DNA of 64,000 nt from Rotaria sordida (GCA_905250125.1 CAJNOL010000907.1:2165-66164); one strand, 5' to 3'; positions 43,780 to 56,130 are shown, counted from the stretch's first letter. Made by a program: numbers and translations. Notes: a model not told the origin generated them from the letters alone.

Positions 43780-44590
43780 TAGGCATAGTTCTGCAGGGTG
43801 TTCAGACATTGATCAAAAATACTATGATTTTAACAAAATGCCTAGTGTTAACGCAGGTCGTTTGCGAAAATCCGTAGATTTTGCAATAACTTAGCATCCA
43901 GATCTTGAGTCAATAGTAGCCTTACAAAAATTTAGATAACATCAACCTGAATACTGCTGTCTTTTTATTTTTCTTACTACTAGTACTTTTTATCATTCAG
44001 TGGTGAGCATAACTGCAAGATTAATAAATGAGATTCTTGTGTCTTGATAAATGATCAAGGTGGCAGTGGCAATAAGAGAGAAGTCAGAAATCACACACCT
44101 CTACGATGGTTAGAAAAAAGACGATAAACTTTGCAAGAGAAAAAAAAATAGATTTAAGCGTAACCCCCACGGGATTAAAATCCAAAGTACGATGACATCG
44201 CAAAATCAAAGCAGCATAATCTCCTTGTGTTTCTGACAGTCTATAACAATGACTAATGCAACCCATTACTAGAAAGCGAAATAGATTTTTTTCAACTTTG
44301 TAATTATAACTTGATTTAAAATCGAAAAGTTCCTTGAAAGTCCAGAAGTGCGCGGTTCAAAATCCAAAATGGCATGTCGACACGCGTGTCATAGTCTGTG
44401 ACGTTTAATAAACTTCTGCGACATGCCTGTCACGGCCTGTGTGAGAAGTCGAAGTGGTTTCACTTCTCTCATTATATAATTCAGCACTCATTAACAATCG
44501 TGTTTCGTAAAATAGGTAAATTTATCGAGCACTTTCATCATAGCAACGTTATGCATATAGGACAAGATTTAGCAAAAGGATTAAAGGAAA
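43780..44590. other. Intergenic with a degenerate Helentron-like copy
   Basis: About 44157-44512 shows GCGTAACCCCCACGGGATT at one side and CAATCGTGTTTCGTAAAA at the other, with one CTGTCACGGCCTGTGTG unit inside. This is a weak relative of the neighbouring element at 44591-45438. Confidence 0.4.
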
Positions 44591-45438
44591 GCTGTTAGCG
44601 CAATCCCTTGCGGGATTAAAAATGTGAAACACGATGTACCTGCTGTTGCCAATCTTATAAAAATTGTTCTTTTTTATGCATATTGGTGTACATTTCTTCA
44701 TCGTGGCTTACTTTACATTATAGAACTGAAACAGGATAATACCTCATATATGCTCCAATCATGTGTTAGTTATGCATTATCTCTGATGCTTCCTTGAACT
44801 CTTCTTTCACAGTCTATGATGATCCCTGGAGCTTGTCTGTCATGGTCTGTAATGGATCCGAAGGTTCTCTGTCACGGTCTGTGATGGTCTCTGGGGTTCT
44901 CTGTCACAGTCTGTGATGGTCTCTGGGGTTCTCTGTCACAGTCTGTGATGGCCTTTGGGGTTCTCTGTCACGGTCTGTGATGGCCGTTGGGGTTCTCTGT
45001 CACGGTCTGTGACGAGTCCAGAGGTTCTCTGTCACGGTCTGTGACGGGTCCAGAAATTCTCTGTCACGGTCTGTGACGGGTCCAGAGGTTCTCTGTCACG
45101 GTCTGTGATGGTCTCTGGGATTCTCTGTCACGGTCTGTGATGGTCTTTTGGATTCTCTGTCACGATCTGTGATGGGTCCAGAGGTTCTCTGTCATGGTCT
45201 GTGATGGTCTCTGGGGTTCTCTGTCACGGTCTGTGATGGTCTCTGGGATTCTCTGTCACGGTCTGTGATGGTCTTTTGGATTCTCTGTCACGGTCTGTGA
45301 TGGGTCTAGAGGTTCTCTGTCACGGTCTGTGATGGGTATAAAATTTCTCTGTCACGGTCTGTGGGGGGAGGGGGGAGGTGGGTCCAAATTTCTACCCCTA
45401 AACACTTCAACACTCCTTTCAGATCGTGTTTCACAAAA
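44591..45438 (-). mobile_element. Helentron-like non-autonomous element
   Basis: Read on the minus strand, the 5' end is TTTTGTGAAACACGAT (45423-45438). A minisatellite core follows, then an inverted subterminal copy ATCGTGTTTCACA (44623-44635) and a hairpin AATCCCGCAAGGGATT (44602-44617). The end is GCGCTAACAGC. A terminal repeat matched by a subterminal inverted repeat, a 3' hairpin and central tandem repeats is the architecture of Helentron-derived elements (DINE-1 type). No Rep/helicase is present. Superfamily assignment is inference from structure. Confidence 0.6.
44823..45372 (+). repeat. 32-bp minisatellite CTGTCACGGTCTGTGATGG (~17 units)
   Basis: Tandem 32-mers of the form TTCTCTGTCACGGTCTGTGA plus a variable TGGTCTCTGGGG tail form the core of the Helentron-like element. 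Related units occur in the copies at 59960-60180 and 33868-33965. Confidence 0.95.
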
Positions 45439-45971
45439 TCAAGAAGCAACAAGATTTTCTATAGAACAAACTATCATGTTTTGATTAAATCGAATTTGAA
45501 CATGACTGAAATTACAGTGTCAACGGTATTTTTGTCCCATTTCTATTAAGAATAATAGAGGCTTTCTTCTCCAAATTCTGCCTTTTCTTGCTAAGATATC
45601 TAGAAAAAAATGCACTAGAAATTTTGTTACGATCACATTGAGACTTGATAGGGACCAATAACCAAAAAGTGCCAAGTCTAACTAAGACTATCACAAGGTT
45701 TAACATGATCTTGTCTTAAGATTCGACAAAATCCTATAGAATCTCCTGAAATTACATGTCTTAGTAAGATCCTACAGAATTCTACTAGAACTTCTGAAAA
45801 ATAAATAGTGAACCAAACCATGATAAGATCTTATAGAGGATCTTGAATACTTCTTACTAGATTAATTTATGTTAGGAAATTAGAAGAAAGTATAGGATCT
45901 TGACAAAAGCTTTTCATTTCTAATACATTACCTAACAATAGGATGAAGAAAGAAATCTATAGGATCTTGAG
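45439..45971. other. Intergenic, nothing recognised
   Basis: No coding, RNA or repeat signal was found. Confidence 0.4.
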
Positions 45972-46065
45972 GTGTGGGTGTGGGTGTGGATGTGGGTAAG
46001 TTTAGGTAGGTGCAGTGAAGATGTGGGTATCGGTCGTTTTACACTGGCACCGACACCCACATTTC
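45972..46065. repeat. Short telomere-like tract, TGTGGG then CCCACA
   Basis: GTGTGGGTGTGGGTGTGG at the left passes through a degenerate middle to ACACCCACATTTC at the right. This is the same strand switch as in the three larger tracts. Confidence 0.7.
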
Positions 46066-46162
46066 ACTAAAAAATTGATTCGTACATTCGACAGAGCTTC
46101 ATTGGTCGTATATAAATCAAGTATTTTTCAACTTTCAGTTTTTTCGTTTTGAAAAAAAATAA

Positions 46163-46398
46163 ATGTGGAAACCTCGGATTTAAATCCGAGAGTTATGTGT
46201 ACTTCAAAAAGTGAATGAGATAGATGAGTCATCCTAGAATGTGTGGACGTAAAAATGATCCAGGCAAACCTTTTCTATAAACACTTGATTTCTATTGGCT
46301 ACTGCTCAATCAATAGGATTTAGATGTTAATAGAGCTCAGATTTCAACTCTTCGCCTTGATTTACCCTAACAGAGTCGTTTTTCCTATAACTTGATTT
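46163..46398 (+). repeat. Dispersed repeat, copy 2
   Basis: It matches 7117-7349 over about 235 bases with modest divergence. A partial further copy of its last third (TTGATTTCTATTGGTTACT... CAATAGGATTT) follows immediately to about 46455. Confidence 0.8.
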
Positions 46399-46455
46399 CT
46401 ATTGGTTACTACTCAACCAATAGGATTTCGAGGCAGACGGAGCTTAGATTTGAGT

Positions 46456-49030
46456 TCTCCGACCCAAAAAACCTCGAACTATCATCGCTGTGATCGAAAG
46501 ACAAAGCTCGAATTGTGGCTCAATTAGAGTGCGGGCTCAAACAGAACAAATTCCCGTTTAATTACCCTTGCAATAGGTGAGTTAATCTTCTTGTTTCTTT
46601 ATGTTTTATATACCATTTTGTAGCTTGTGAAATTCTCTATCGAATGGTATATAATAGTTGGGGTTTTATTTGTTCATGATAGGAAAAGGTTTTTACGAAA
46701 GCGAGGATAGGTCGATTTTCGCATAGGAAGCCATAGGGAAAAATGAGTATTTTTGTAATAACTCAGGAACGGCTAGGCCAATCCTTCTCATCTTCTTCTC
46801 TCGACCGAGATATTGTTGAGACTAAACTGTGTAGAGAATTTCATCGCAATCGGACTCTCCTTTCAAAAGTTATCGTGTAAACGACCGGCCGGGCGGACAC
46901 ATTGACCGATTCTATAGTGTACTCACTTTTTGAGTACACAAAAAGAAACTTTAAAAAATTATTTTCATCCAATCAAAGTTTTGAGACAGAAAGGTAACTT
47001 CTATATATACAGATTGCATCACAAACCACGGATTTTGAACTTTCTTCTTCAATACTCGGAACCAACGGCCGGCAAAAAAGATTCACAACTTTTCCTGTAA
47101 GTAGAATGGAAATTAAGGAGTATGTAAAACTGATTTGTTCAAACCCATTCGGTACTAATGGAGTTCTAAATGTTTTAGTCTTTGGAATATAACGATACAA
47201 TATCAGCCTAATTCACTCATATATAAAGTAATGGACGAGATTTTAAGATACTTTTTGTTTTTGCGATATCTCAGCTGCCTGATTAGTTGGAGACTTGATT
47301 CTTTGGCAAGAAGAAAGGTAACACTGAATAGTATATTTGATGAAAATATCTTTGAGATTAGACTTAACTTTTCGGAGATAAAATGAAAACTCTTTTTCTT
47401 TAGTGGACAAAATTTTTAAGACGCTTTCAGTCTTTCGCGTTTCCTAGCCAAAACGTTTTGCTGAATTCAGGAAAAAATCACACTAGTCAATGCAGAATTT
47501 CACGCTGCATCATTCGGTTAGAACATTTCCACTCTATCATCAGATCATTATGACCTAACTGAGAAATACCACTACCAAGTGAAAACCAGTTTTTACTAAT
47601 CGTGATCAAATGAAATCGAAACGCCAAGTATACAGCTTGAATCTCCGTGAAAAACTGAACAAATCTATGTGCTTTTTATCGAAATATGGATCAATTTATT
47701 GATCAAATTTCACGATTTTCGTTTTTCGACGAGTCACTGTTTTTTTTTTGTTTTTAACTATTCTGACTTCCAGAATTTTGCTTAGAGTTTTAGAATGATA
47801 TGATACTTGCAGAGAATTAAGTTCTCTCGATTTTGTCCCCTATCTATCCATTATTGATGGGAAAAGAGATGCAAAGGTTATTGAACACGTTTCCATAGCA
47901 ACGAGAAGTGGGTGAAGCTAACAATCATTGGGTACGTTTTTCTATCAATGCGAAAAAGTGCATCAGTAATAACAATGCTTAGATCATTCTGAAACTTTTT
48001 ATAATCTTCCGAAACATCCTATGAATCTAATATTTCTCATGTAGATTCTAATCAGTTTAAATATTACAGATTTTAGTGTTTATTGCAGTAGAAGGATTTT
48101 ATTGTGGATGCCAATCGAAGGACGATAGCATTATTGATCTAGTAGAGTCAGAATATGACAGACATAGAAAATTATAAACTAAATGAATTGTAAGTTTAGA
48201 CAAAAACTTAACAGTATATATCAAAGTCCGTTAAGAGAAAAGATGGTGTGCTCTGAACCTCACTGAACGACTAAATCATTACATACATCAGGCTAATATG
48301 GTGGTAGAATCGATGAAAAGAAGAATAAAATGATATTTGACATTTCCTAATTAGAAGAAAAGAAGCTCTATATTGAAGATGCATCTGACAGTGCAAATGA
48401 TTTTTGTCAGTAAAACGATGTTAAAGAAATTAAATACATTGGAAAATAGTAATTCTAAATGCAAACATTTTTGAAATGATAACATTTTACAGTACGCGTA
48501 TCAACTATAATAATTGTTACAATTTTGATTTATTCATTCATTTGGTATTTTTTAAATAAATTATTTTAATCTCTCTGACAATATACCATAAATTTAAAAC
48601 ACTCAGAGTTTGTGAGTTTCACCCTTTGGTCCCTCATTAAGCTGTACTGGCAAGCTTCTAAGAATAAAAGATGAGTAATATAAGCATATTCATCTCAAGT
48701 TATTATCTCGTCGACGATTTGAAGTTATTCACTTAAAAATAACCTTAATTCAAAAATTTTATTTGCTTCAGAAAAATCCTTAGCTTTTGCAACGGTTAGA
48801 CGGTGCTTTTCCATCTTACTGCTTCTATTACATTCGAGAGTAAATCAAGATCTTTAGCGATATTGTTTTCAATAATATTGGTCAGAGAGAACTCTAATTG
48901 TCAAATGTAGCATATAGGCCAAACAGAAAGATCGTTAAAGACTGGAAAGAGGCCAAGAGTTTAAAAAATTCAAACGATCACTGAATGAAACGTCAAAAAA
49001 AGAATGGTCAAAGGAACGAGAGAGACTCAC
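46456..49030. other. Intergenic or long intron
   Basis: Near 46680-46960 a moderately GC-rich block (AACTCAGGAACGGCTAGGCC, ACGACCGGCCGGGCGGACAC) looks like part of a dispersed element, but I cannot define its ends. The rest is unassigned. Confidence 0.35.
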
Positions 49031-49302
49031 CCCTTATTGAATTATCTCCATTCAGCATGTGTTGAAGAAAATCGTTGTCGTCCAATTTCGGAATGGCCAT
49101 GATGTCTTTAGTACTCATCCGTGCCACTCTTTCAATGTAGACATCCAGAAAAGGATCTTCTGCTGGATCGACGAAAATCGTGTCAGCCGCTGAGTTTGAA
49201 GAGACTGATACTACCACGAAGAATTCGGTGATCAACATGCAAAGATATACTGATAATTAAAGTTATAGTAATGTGACAATAAAAGAACTCACTTAGTTTC
49301 AT
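49031..49302 (-). CDS. Exons 1-2 of a secreted protein (signal peptide)
   Basis: Exon 1 is only 10 bases (49302-49293, ATG AAA CTA A|GTGAGT). After a 43-base intron ending in TATCAG, exon 2 covers 49249-49031 and ends in phase 1 before GTGAGT. The product begins MKLIYLCMLITEFFVVVSV, a good signal peptide with a small-residue region SSNSAA before the mature part. An acidic stretch follows (DPAEDPFLDVYIERV, PKLDDNDFLQHML). No third exon is visible immediately downstream. Phase 1 fits the acceptor of exon 3 at 30745 on the same strand, so these may be the first exons of that gene, separated by an 18-kb transposon-filled intron. If not, they are an isolated fragment. Confidence 0.6.
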
Positions 49303-49796
49303 TGTTAATTATAATGTAAACAAGTTCAGCTTATGTATTGATATTATATATGAAATAATTCATAAGATATTAATACTATGGATAAATAGATAACACCTAC
49401 AGAGCTGAGCAGATGTGTTTCTTCAAGTAAATAAGAAATATTTAATGCATCTAGTTACAAAAGTAAGCAACAAGAAAAGTAATTACGGAAACAACAGTTA
49501 TGTAAATTAGGCTTCCACCATATAAGCAAAATTTTAGAAGTAAGTAATGAAAATATGCAATGATGGTCAAAATTATAGGCTCATCCAATGTCTAGATATT
49601 GTTCATTTTGGTGCCAGAGCTCGAAATGAATCGACATTTTCAGGTTCGGGTTCAGTTCAACCAAGATTTGAAAAAGTTAGTTCGAAATCGATTTGGTTTA
49701 AGTCGAACCGAATCGAGTTGTTCAAACTTGGTTCCATTCGATTATAATTAAGAGAAAAGTTAGATTTGTGCAGTTTACTCTTTTAGCATGAAGTTA
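49303..49796. other. Presumed promoter region and intergenic DNA
   Basis: TATATAA-like sequence lies about 45 bases upstream of the ATG at 49302 (minus strand). Nothing else was recognised. Confidence 0.35.
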
Positions 49797-51377
49797 CAAT
49801 CAGTCCAAAGAGTATTGGGATACTTGAGACTATCCCCAACTTTCCTCAAAGTCGATTTTGGTTTATGCACATACAAATCGCATGAAATTCTCCGGATATG
49901 TTGGGCTATAATGAAGAGACTATCGTAAAAATTTTTAGCCCTATACTATGACGCTTGAGGGAGGTATTTAAACCCTCCCGAAAAGAAGACTATCCCATAT
50001 ATTACAGGGCCATTCATTAAAGAAGGCCATGTCTAAATAAAAGTTCATCGTCCTTATTACAAGGCCATGGACTAGTTAATTAAGTACAAAAAGACTTAAT
50101 TTTTGGTAAACATTAATTAATAATTAGTCAAAAATTACTGTTTTCCTGTCGTTTTTCTGAGAAATCGCTCCATATTTTACTGTGTACAGTATTTTTTATA
50201 CGGAAATGGCAGTTTTTTCATGAAAAATGTCCGAAAAACATCTTAAAAAGTTATTAATTAATAATAATTAATTATTATAATTTTAAAAAAATTTACTTAA
50301 CCCTTTCGCTACATAATTTTTTTTCTGCATTGCAACTCAGTGAATCCTTATATAAGCTGTTTTTAGAGATAGGGACCAGTGACAAATTGAGAGGTGGAAG
50401 ATGAAGCGATCGATCCTACCTTTTCTAAATATCCTCACTTCACCACTGATAAGGACATGTAAAACGTAACTCATCTGTCTGTGCATGTGATTTACGAAGT
50501 GTAAGTTATATTGAACCTTGTTATGCGAGATATCATATTCAGAGAAAGACAAGAAGAAAATGGAAGATATAAAGGCAGTGCCTGTGACACAGATACTACG
50601 AAAATTTCCTAGAATACTCTTTTTGAATTGCTTTCAAGAGATTATACACAAATTCCGATGAATTATACTATAAAAAAAATAATTAAAAATAGGTGTAGTT
50701 TTTTTATACTATGGTAACGAAAGAGTTAATCATTGGTTAAAAGATGACCTCAATATAAAACCATCCAAAAAGTAACAACCTTCGGGAATGCTATATAAGA
50801 CCATGCTCTTTTGGTTTGAGGAGTTTACGAAACAAGCATCAAAAATAGCTCACTTGGCAACCCAAAATTCTCTGTTAGCTTTGATTCTATATATTTAATT
50901 TTTCTTTTGTTTGAACGAGAATGTCAAGATGCAAGATATGACAGAGTCCTCGTCTTTATTAATTCTTACTTTTTAAGCGGAGAAAAGGGATGAAAATTAA
51001 ATAGCTTCAATAGCTCCAAAAAATGGAGTTTTCTTATATTATTTAACTTTCATCCCTTTTCTTTGCTTAAAAAGTTAGAATTCAAAAAAAACTCTGTCAT
51101 ACCCTGTATCTTGATATGCTCTTTCAGACAAAAAAAAATACGTAGAATGAAAACCGATAGAATTTTAGGTTGCTAAATGAGCTATTTGCGACAGTTGTTG
51201 GGTAAATATCTTCCTCAAACGTCATGGTACAGGACTAAAAATTTTACCATAACCTCTCCATTATAGCTCCAACATATTCAGAAAATTTCATGCGATTTGC
51301 ATGTGCCTGAACCAAAATCGATTTTGAGGAAAGTGGGAGTAGCCTCAAGTGTTATACGATACTTTTTGAACTGACTG
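49797..51377. mobile_element. TA-flanked Tc1/mariner-type non-autonomous element, 1.6 kb
   Basis: The inverted ends are CAATCAGTCCAAAGAGTAT and, from the right, CAGTCAGTTCAAAAAGTAT, flanked by TA (49795-49796 and 51378-51379). Homology of the arms continues through CTTGAG, GATTTTGG and TGCATGTG for about 180 bases. There is no intact transposase. A second palindrome (50843-51190) lies inside. Confidence 0.75.
50843..51190. mobile_element. Palindromic insertion inside the 1.6-kb element
   Basis: AAATAGCTCACTTGGCAACC at the left pairs with GGTTGCTAAATGAGCTATTT at the right. GGGATGAAAATTAAATA pairs with its inverse around a centre near 51020. It is non-coding. Confidence 0.65.
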
Positions 51378-51689
51378 TATTTTGACTGTTCTTCAACTAG
51401 GCAATTATTTCCAGCTTGTCCACATAACAGAATACATTGATGGACGAAGTTGACCTACTAAATTAACCGAAACCAATATGACCATTCCTTAGAGCAATGT
51501 TGATAACTTACTGAAATGTATTTCTTAATTACATAGTTATAGTTTTGTGTAAAAAAATAAACGCTATGAGAGAAGTGTGTCAGAAACAATAAAAGTTACA
51601 TTTTACTATCATTCTTATTTTTAGAGTTTTGGTATAACATATATGTCTTTTTCAAAACCTCCCATATGAACTAACGAGATTTTTAACTA

Positions 51690-52074
51690 GTGAATTGCAT
51701 CAGAGTCATTTCGGAGTCGTCATCGGAGTTCAATAAATTTCTTGTCAAGAATTTATCTTTAGCATTAGAAATTTTTTGACTGGAAACTTTTGTTCTCTGA
51801 TATTTTCGCTACAAATTGATGTATTTTTGAAGATCCAATCGATGTCTTATCGATGGTTACGGTGACGAAAGAAAATCGGAATCCCAATTGACTCCGACTT
51901 TTGTGACTTCGACTTTGTTTCGCCGCTGTAACCCTTGATAAGACATCGATTGGATCTTGAAAATACATCAATTTGTAGAAAAAATACCAGAGAACAAAAT
52001 CTTCAAGTCAAAAACTTTCTAATGTCAAAACTGAATTCTTGACAAGAAATTTATTTGACTCCGATGCAGTTCAC
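51690..52074. mobile_element. TA-flanked palindromic MITE, 385 bp
   Basis: The ends GTGAATTGCATCAGAGTC and (inverted) GTGAACTGCATCGGAGTC are flanked by TA. Arms such as AAGATCCAATCGATGTCTTA and its inverse pair around about 51880. Confidence 0.8.
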
Positions 52075-52076
52075 TA

Positions 52077-53410
52077 TTTTTGATAGATTATCCAGTTATA
52101 ACAAGTGGATTCCATTTCATTGCTTATTTAGGAATTTGCTTACATTTGTAAAGATAATAAATTGGAGAAGGCGATTCCATTACGAAAATAACTTTTAATT
52201 CGTGTTTAGTTAATAGTAAGTTTTTTTTTTTACTTCGGTAGGAGTAGTGCTCTATATATGTTGTTTTGTGCTTGAGCTTATGATCCAGTTGGCAATTTTT
52301 ATAAACACTTTAACTTCCCAAGAACACCACAATGGAAGCACAGGTGAATAATTAAGTTTTTGTCACAAAATATTGAAACATCGTTTTTCCTTTCAAGTTA
52401 TTATCTGAAACAAATATTTGACTTCCGAATAGTAATTTTGTGGAACTCACATATATTTTCGAAGAAAATAGTGAATGTAAGTTTTAAGTCGAAATTTCAC
52501 GACTCACTCCTTCCCTCCTCCTCCATTAAATAAATTTAGCAACGAGGATCCCCTTCCCTATTACGGACATCTCACCATTACAGACAACTTCCAATTACAG
52601 ACTTTAGCAATCAAGAACAACAGGCGTCATACTTTCTAGCAGCTTTTTTGCAACATTGATCAAGTCATCATTTTGAAAAATAATGAATATTGTTGTTTGT
52701 GAGCTGATTAATATATAATAGTGCCTAAGAGTTGCTGTAAGTATCATGGATGTGTAAAACAGACTTATTTGCTGGTTAATTCGATAATTATAATAATAAG
52801 AGTGTTTAATTTAAGAAAAAAAATAAGTTGAAAAAAGCTTGTTAGCGCAGCTTCTTTGGGGCTGAAATGTGAAACTCACATATGTTCTTCAGCTTCGTTA
52901 TACTATTATGAAATACAGAAAGTGTAAAATCAAGAATTTTATATTTTTGATTTTCTGATGGACGCTCTTATTTTTCATTTTCATTATTGCTATTCGCTCG
53001 TTATTTTTCCTTTTTTTTAATTCGTTTTTCTTAATTTAACATTCTTATTATTATAATCATTGAAATAATTAGCAAATATGTCTTCTTTTGCATATCCATT
53101 ATATCTATAGCAGATCTTATGTATTATTAAATACAGATACCACAAAAATTATTAGTACGATTTTGTTTTCGATGAAAAATAATCAAAATAAGAGTTTTTC
53201 AAGATTTGGTGGATATCAAAAGAACCGCCACATCTTCTAGTATTTACACTATAGAAACCAGGATTATTCACTGAACTTATGTAAAGTCACAGGTCAATCT
53301 TTGAAAACCATGCGTATTTTTTACGCAAAAATTATTCGTACGATACTTATGGGAGTGAAATTTTGGTCGTTCATGGATTAGAAGAATTTAATTATAAAGT
53401 CATTAGATTA
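52077..53410. other. Intergenic with two Helentron-like ends
   Basis: At 52434-52455, TTTTGTGGAACTCACATAT starts a plus-oriented 5' end that aligns with the inner element near 34079. At 52835-52885, AGCTTGTTAGCGCAGC and GTGAAACTCACATATG form a 3' end in the opposite orientation. The partner of the second may lie in or beyond the gap. Confidence 0.45.
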
Positions 53411-54162
53411 NNNNNNNNNNNNNNNNNNNNNNNNNNNNNNNNNNNNNNNNNNNNNNNNNNNNNNNNNNNNNNNNNNNNNNNNNNNNNNNNNNNNNNNNNN
53501 NNNNNNNNNNNNNNNNNNNNNNNNNNNNNNNNNNNNNNNNNNNNNNNNNNNNNNNNNNNNNNNNNNNNNNNNNNNNNNNNNNNNNNNNNNNNNNNNNNNN
53601 NNNNNNNNNNNNNNNNNNNNNNNNNNNNNNNNNNNNNNNNNNNNNNNNNNNNNNNNNNNNNNNNNNNNNNNNNNNNNNNNNNNNNNNNNNNNNNNNNNNN
53701 NNNNNNNNNNNNNNNNNNNNNNNNNNNNNNNNNNNNNNNNNNNNNNNNNNNNNNNNNNNNNNNNNNNNNNNNNNNNNNNNNNNNNNNNNNNNNNNNNNNN
53801 NNNNNNNNNNNNNNNNNNNNNNNNNNNNNNNNNNNNNNNNNNNNNNNNNNNNNNNNNNNNNNNNNNNNNNNNNNNNNNNNNNNNNNNNNNNNNNNNNNNN
53901 NNNNNNNNNNNNNNNNNNNNNNNNNNNNNNNNNNNNNNNNNNNNNNNNNNNNNNNNNNNNNNNNNNNNNNNNNNNNNNNNNNNNNNNNNNNNNNNNNNNN
54001 NNNNNNNNNNNNNNNNNNNNNNNNNNNNNNNNNNNNNNNNNNNNNNNNNNNNNNNNNNNNNNNNNNNNNNNNNNNNNNNNNNNNNNNNNNNNNNNNNNNN
54101 NNNNNNNNNNNNNNNNNNNNNNNNNNNNNNNNNNNNNNNNNNNNNNNNNNNNNNNNNNNNNN
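53411..54162. other. Assembly gap (752 N)
   Basis: Undetermined bases. The right side resumes inside the 133-bp satellite, so the missing part probably contains more of it. Confidence 0.95.
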
Positions 54163-55510
54163 GACCAATCAGAAACGAACTTTCTTATTTTAAGGCTTTT
54201 CGCCGTTTTGATCGAACTTTGCTATAGGTTACTGAGGGCCTCCAACCCGAAACCGAAGCCTATTTCTTTGGCCGAGGTTTCATTGGTCAGAAACCGATCA
54301 ATCAGAAACAAACTTTCTTATTTTAAGGCTTTTCGCCGTTTTGATCGAACTTTTCTATAGAAACGAAATTTTTGTTTTGGATGTGATATATTTTTATCAA
54401 AGATACTGCGATAGAGAGGTTGACTGAAGACCGAATGTGCACTTAACCCTTTAGCTTCCGGCTTTTTTGCAAATATTAAAGCTTTTGAAAATAATACCTG
54501 AATATGATTTCTTTTACAGAAAGATTACATTTGTATGTTCGAAAAAATAAAGCGAATGAAAAATAAAACTAGAAAAATTCCAATATATCTGTACAGTGAA
54601 TAAAGGGGAAAATCCCATGAGTCACTACATCGCATAATCCAAAAGAAGAATGTTTTTGATTCGTTCTTACTTTGATCTTTTATTATTCGCACGGTATATA
54701 TATATTTATTCCCTCGACTGAAGGGAGAGTCATACGAAATAAAATGCGTTTGTTTGTTATCTTGCTTGATTGGGGTCAAAAAAACATACCAGAGAGGTTA
54801 GCTTATTTTAAGACTTTTGATCCTTTTGAGTGAACTTTACTATAGGTTATCGAGGGCCCTGAATCCGAATTTGAAGCCCATTTTTTTGGCCGAGGTTTCA
54901 TTGGTCGAAAACCGACCAATCAGAAACGAACTTTCTTATTTTAAGGCTTTTGACCTTTTTGATGGAACTTTGCTATAGGTTATCGAGATCCCTGAATCCG
55001 AATTTGAAGCCCATTTTTTTGGCCGAGGTTTCATTGGTCGAAAACCGACCAATCAGAAACGAACCTTCTTATTTTAAGGCTTTTGACCTTTTTGATGGAA
55101 CTTTGCTATAGGCTATCGAGGTCCCTGAATCCGAATCTGAAGCTCATTTCTTTGGCTGAGGTCTCATTGGTCGGGAGCGGGCCAATTAGAAATGAACTTT
55201 CTTATTTTAAGAGTTTTGGCTGTTTTGACTGAACTTTGCTATAGATTATTGAGGATCCTGGATTCGAATCAGAAGTCCATTTCTTTAGCCGAGGTTTCAT
55301 TGGCTAGGAACTGGCCAATCAGAAACGAACTTTTTTATTTTAAGACTTTTGGCCGTTTTGATGGAACCTTGCTGTAGGCTATCGAGTGCCCCAAATCCGA
55401 ATCCGAAGTCCATTTCTTTGGCCAAGCTTTCATTGGTCAGAGAGCAATCAATCAGAAAAGAACTTTCTTATTTTAAGACTTTTGACCGTTTTGATGAAGC
55501 TTTGCTCTAG
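54163..55510 (+). repeat. 133-bp satellite, inverted relative to 41986-42415
   Basis: Units at 54163-54370 and 54790-55510 show AATCAGAAACGAACTTTCTT, GAACTTTGCTATAGG and CCGAGGTTTCATTGG with spacings of about 130-136 bases. Between them (54371-54790) is unique sequence with ATTCCCTCGACTGAAGGGAG at about 54708. The short open frames on this array are repeat artefacts. Confidence 0.85.
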
Positions 55511-56123
55511 GAACGAAATCTTTGTTTTGGATGTGGTATGTTTGTATCAAAGATACCGTAATAGGGAGGTTGACTGAAGACCGAATGCGCACTTCCGTAT
55601 GTTGAATATCTCAAGCAGCGTGTTTGTCTGAATGTCTCACAAATAAAAACTGTAGTTTCTGGAAGAATGAGAAAAACCACGTTCTCTGATTTACGCATGC
55701 TGAGTACAAGTGTGAAATAAACAAGATATGGATACAGTCCTGCATTTCCTAGAAAAGATCTCTGAGAACTGAACAGAAAATAATTTCCCAATCTATAATG
55801 AAAATACATACAAGAGTTTTTGTATATAGAGCTGATGATTTCTTATGTAATTACAGACATAGTTGCTAGTGTAGCAACCAAAACATTGGTGTGTTATGTC
55901 TCTGGAGCGAATCTCCTTTATATACCGTCTCACATACTTTTCTTTTTGAGTTAATTGGTCGTTCCGTATATTTCACAATTGCGTCTTAAGCATAGCAAAC
56001 AGCGCATTGAATGAGTACGATGGTGAAAATGGATGGGCTTTATAACAGGCTGAGTTTGTTTTGTCAACTGCGCAATATCCGCGTCTCTTACGATCGTTTC
56101 GCTCTATTGCTCCTCTCGTTCTC
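55511..56123. other. Intergenic
   Basis: No gene was recognised. It leads into a TATA-type promoter motif. Confidence 0.35.
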
Positions 56124-56130
56124 TATAAAA
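56124..56130 (+). promoter_or_regulatory. TATA box without an evident downstream gene
   Basis: TATAAAA followed by GGCGGGAG is a strong TATA context in otherwise AT-rich DNA. No open frame of useful length starts in the next kilobase, so it may serve a non-coding transcript, belong to a lost element, or be chance. Confidence 0.3.

Noticed and set aside
44591-44640. GTTAGCGCAATCCC... segment as a tRNA or tRNA-derived SINE
   Set aside because: No cloverleaf, no A/B box pair and no anticodon arm can be drawn. The hairpin plus subterminal repeat explains it better.
44823-45372. Regular 32-base array resembling a CRISPR
   Set aside because: There are no unique spacers of constant length; the whole unit is repeated. 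The genome is eukaryotic and the array sits inside a transposon-like unit.
53363-54193. Open frames across the 752-base gap
   Set aside because: They consist of undetermined bases and have no content.
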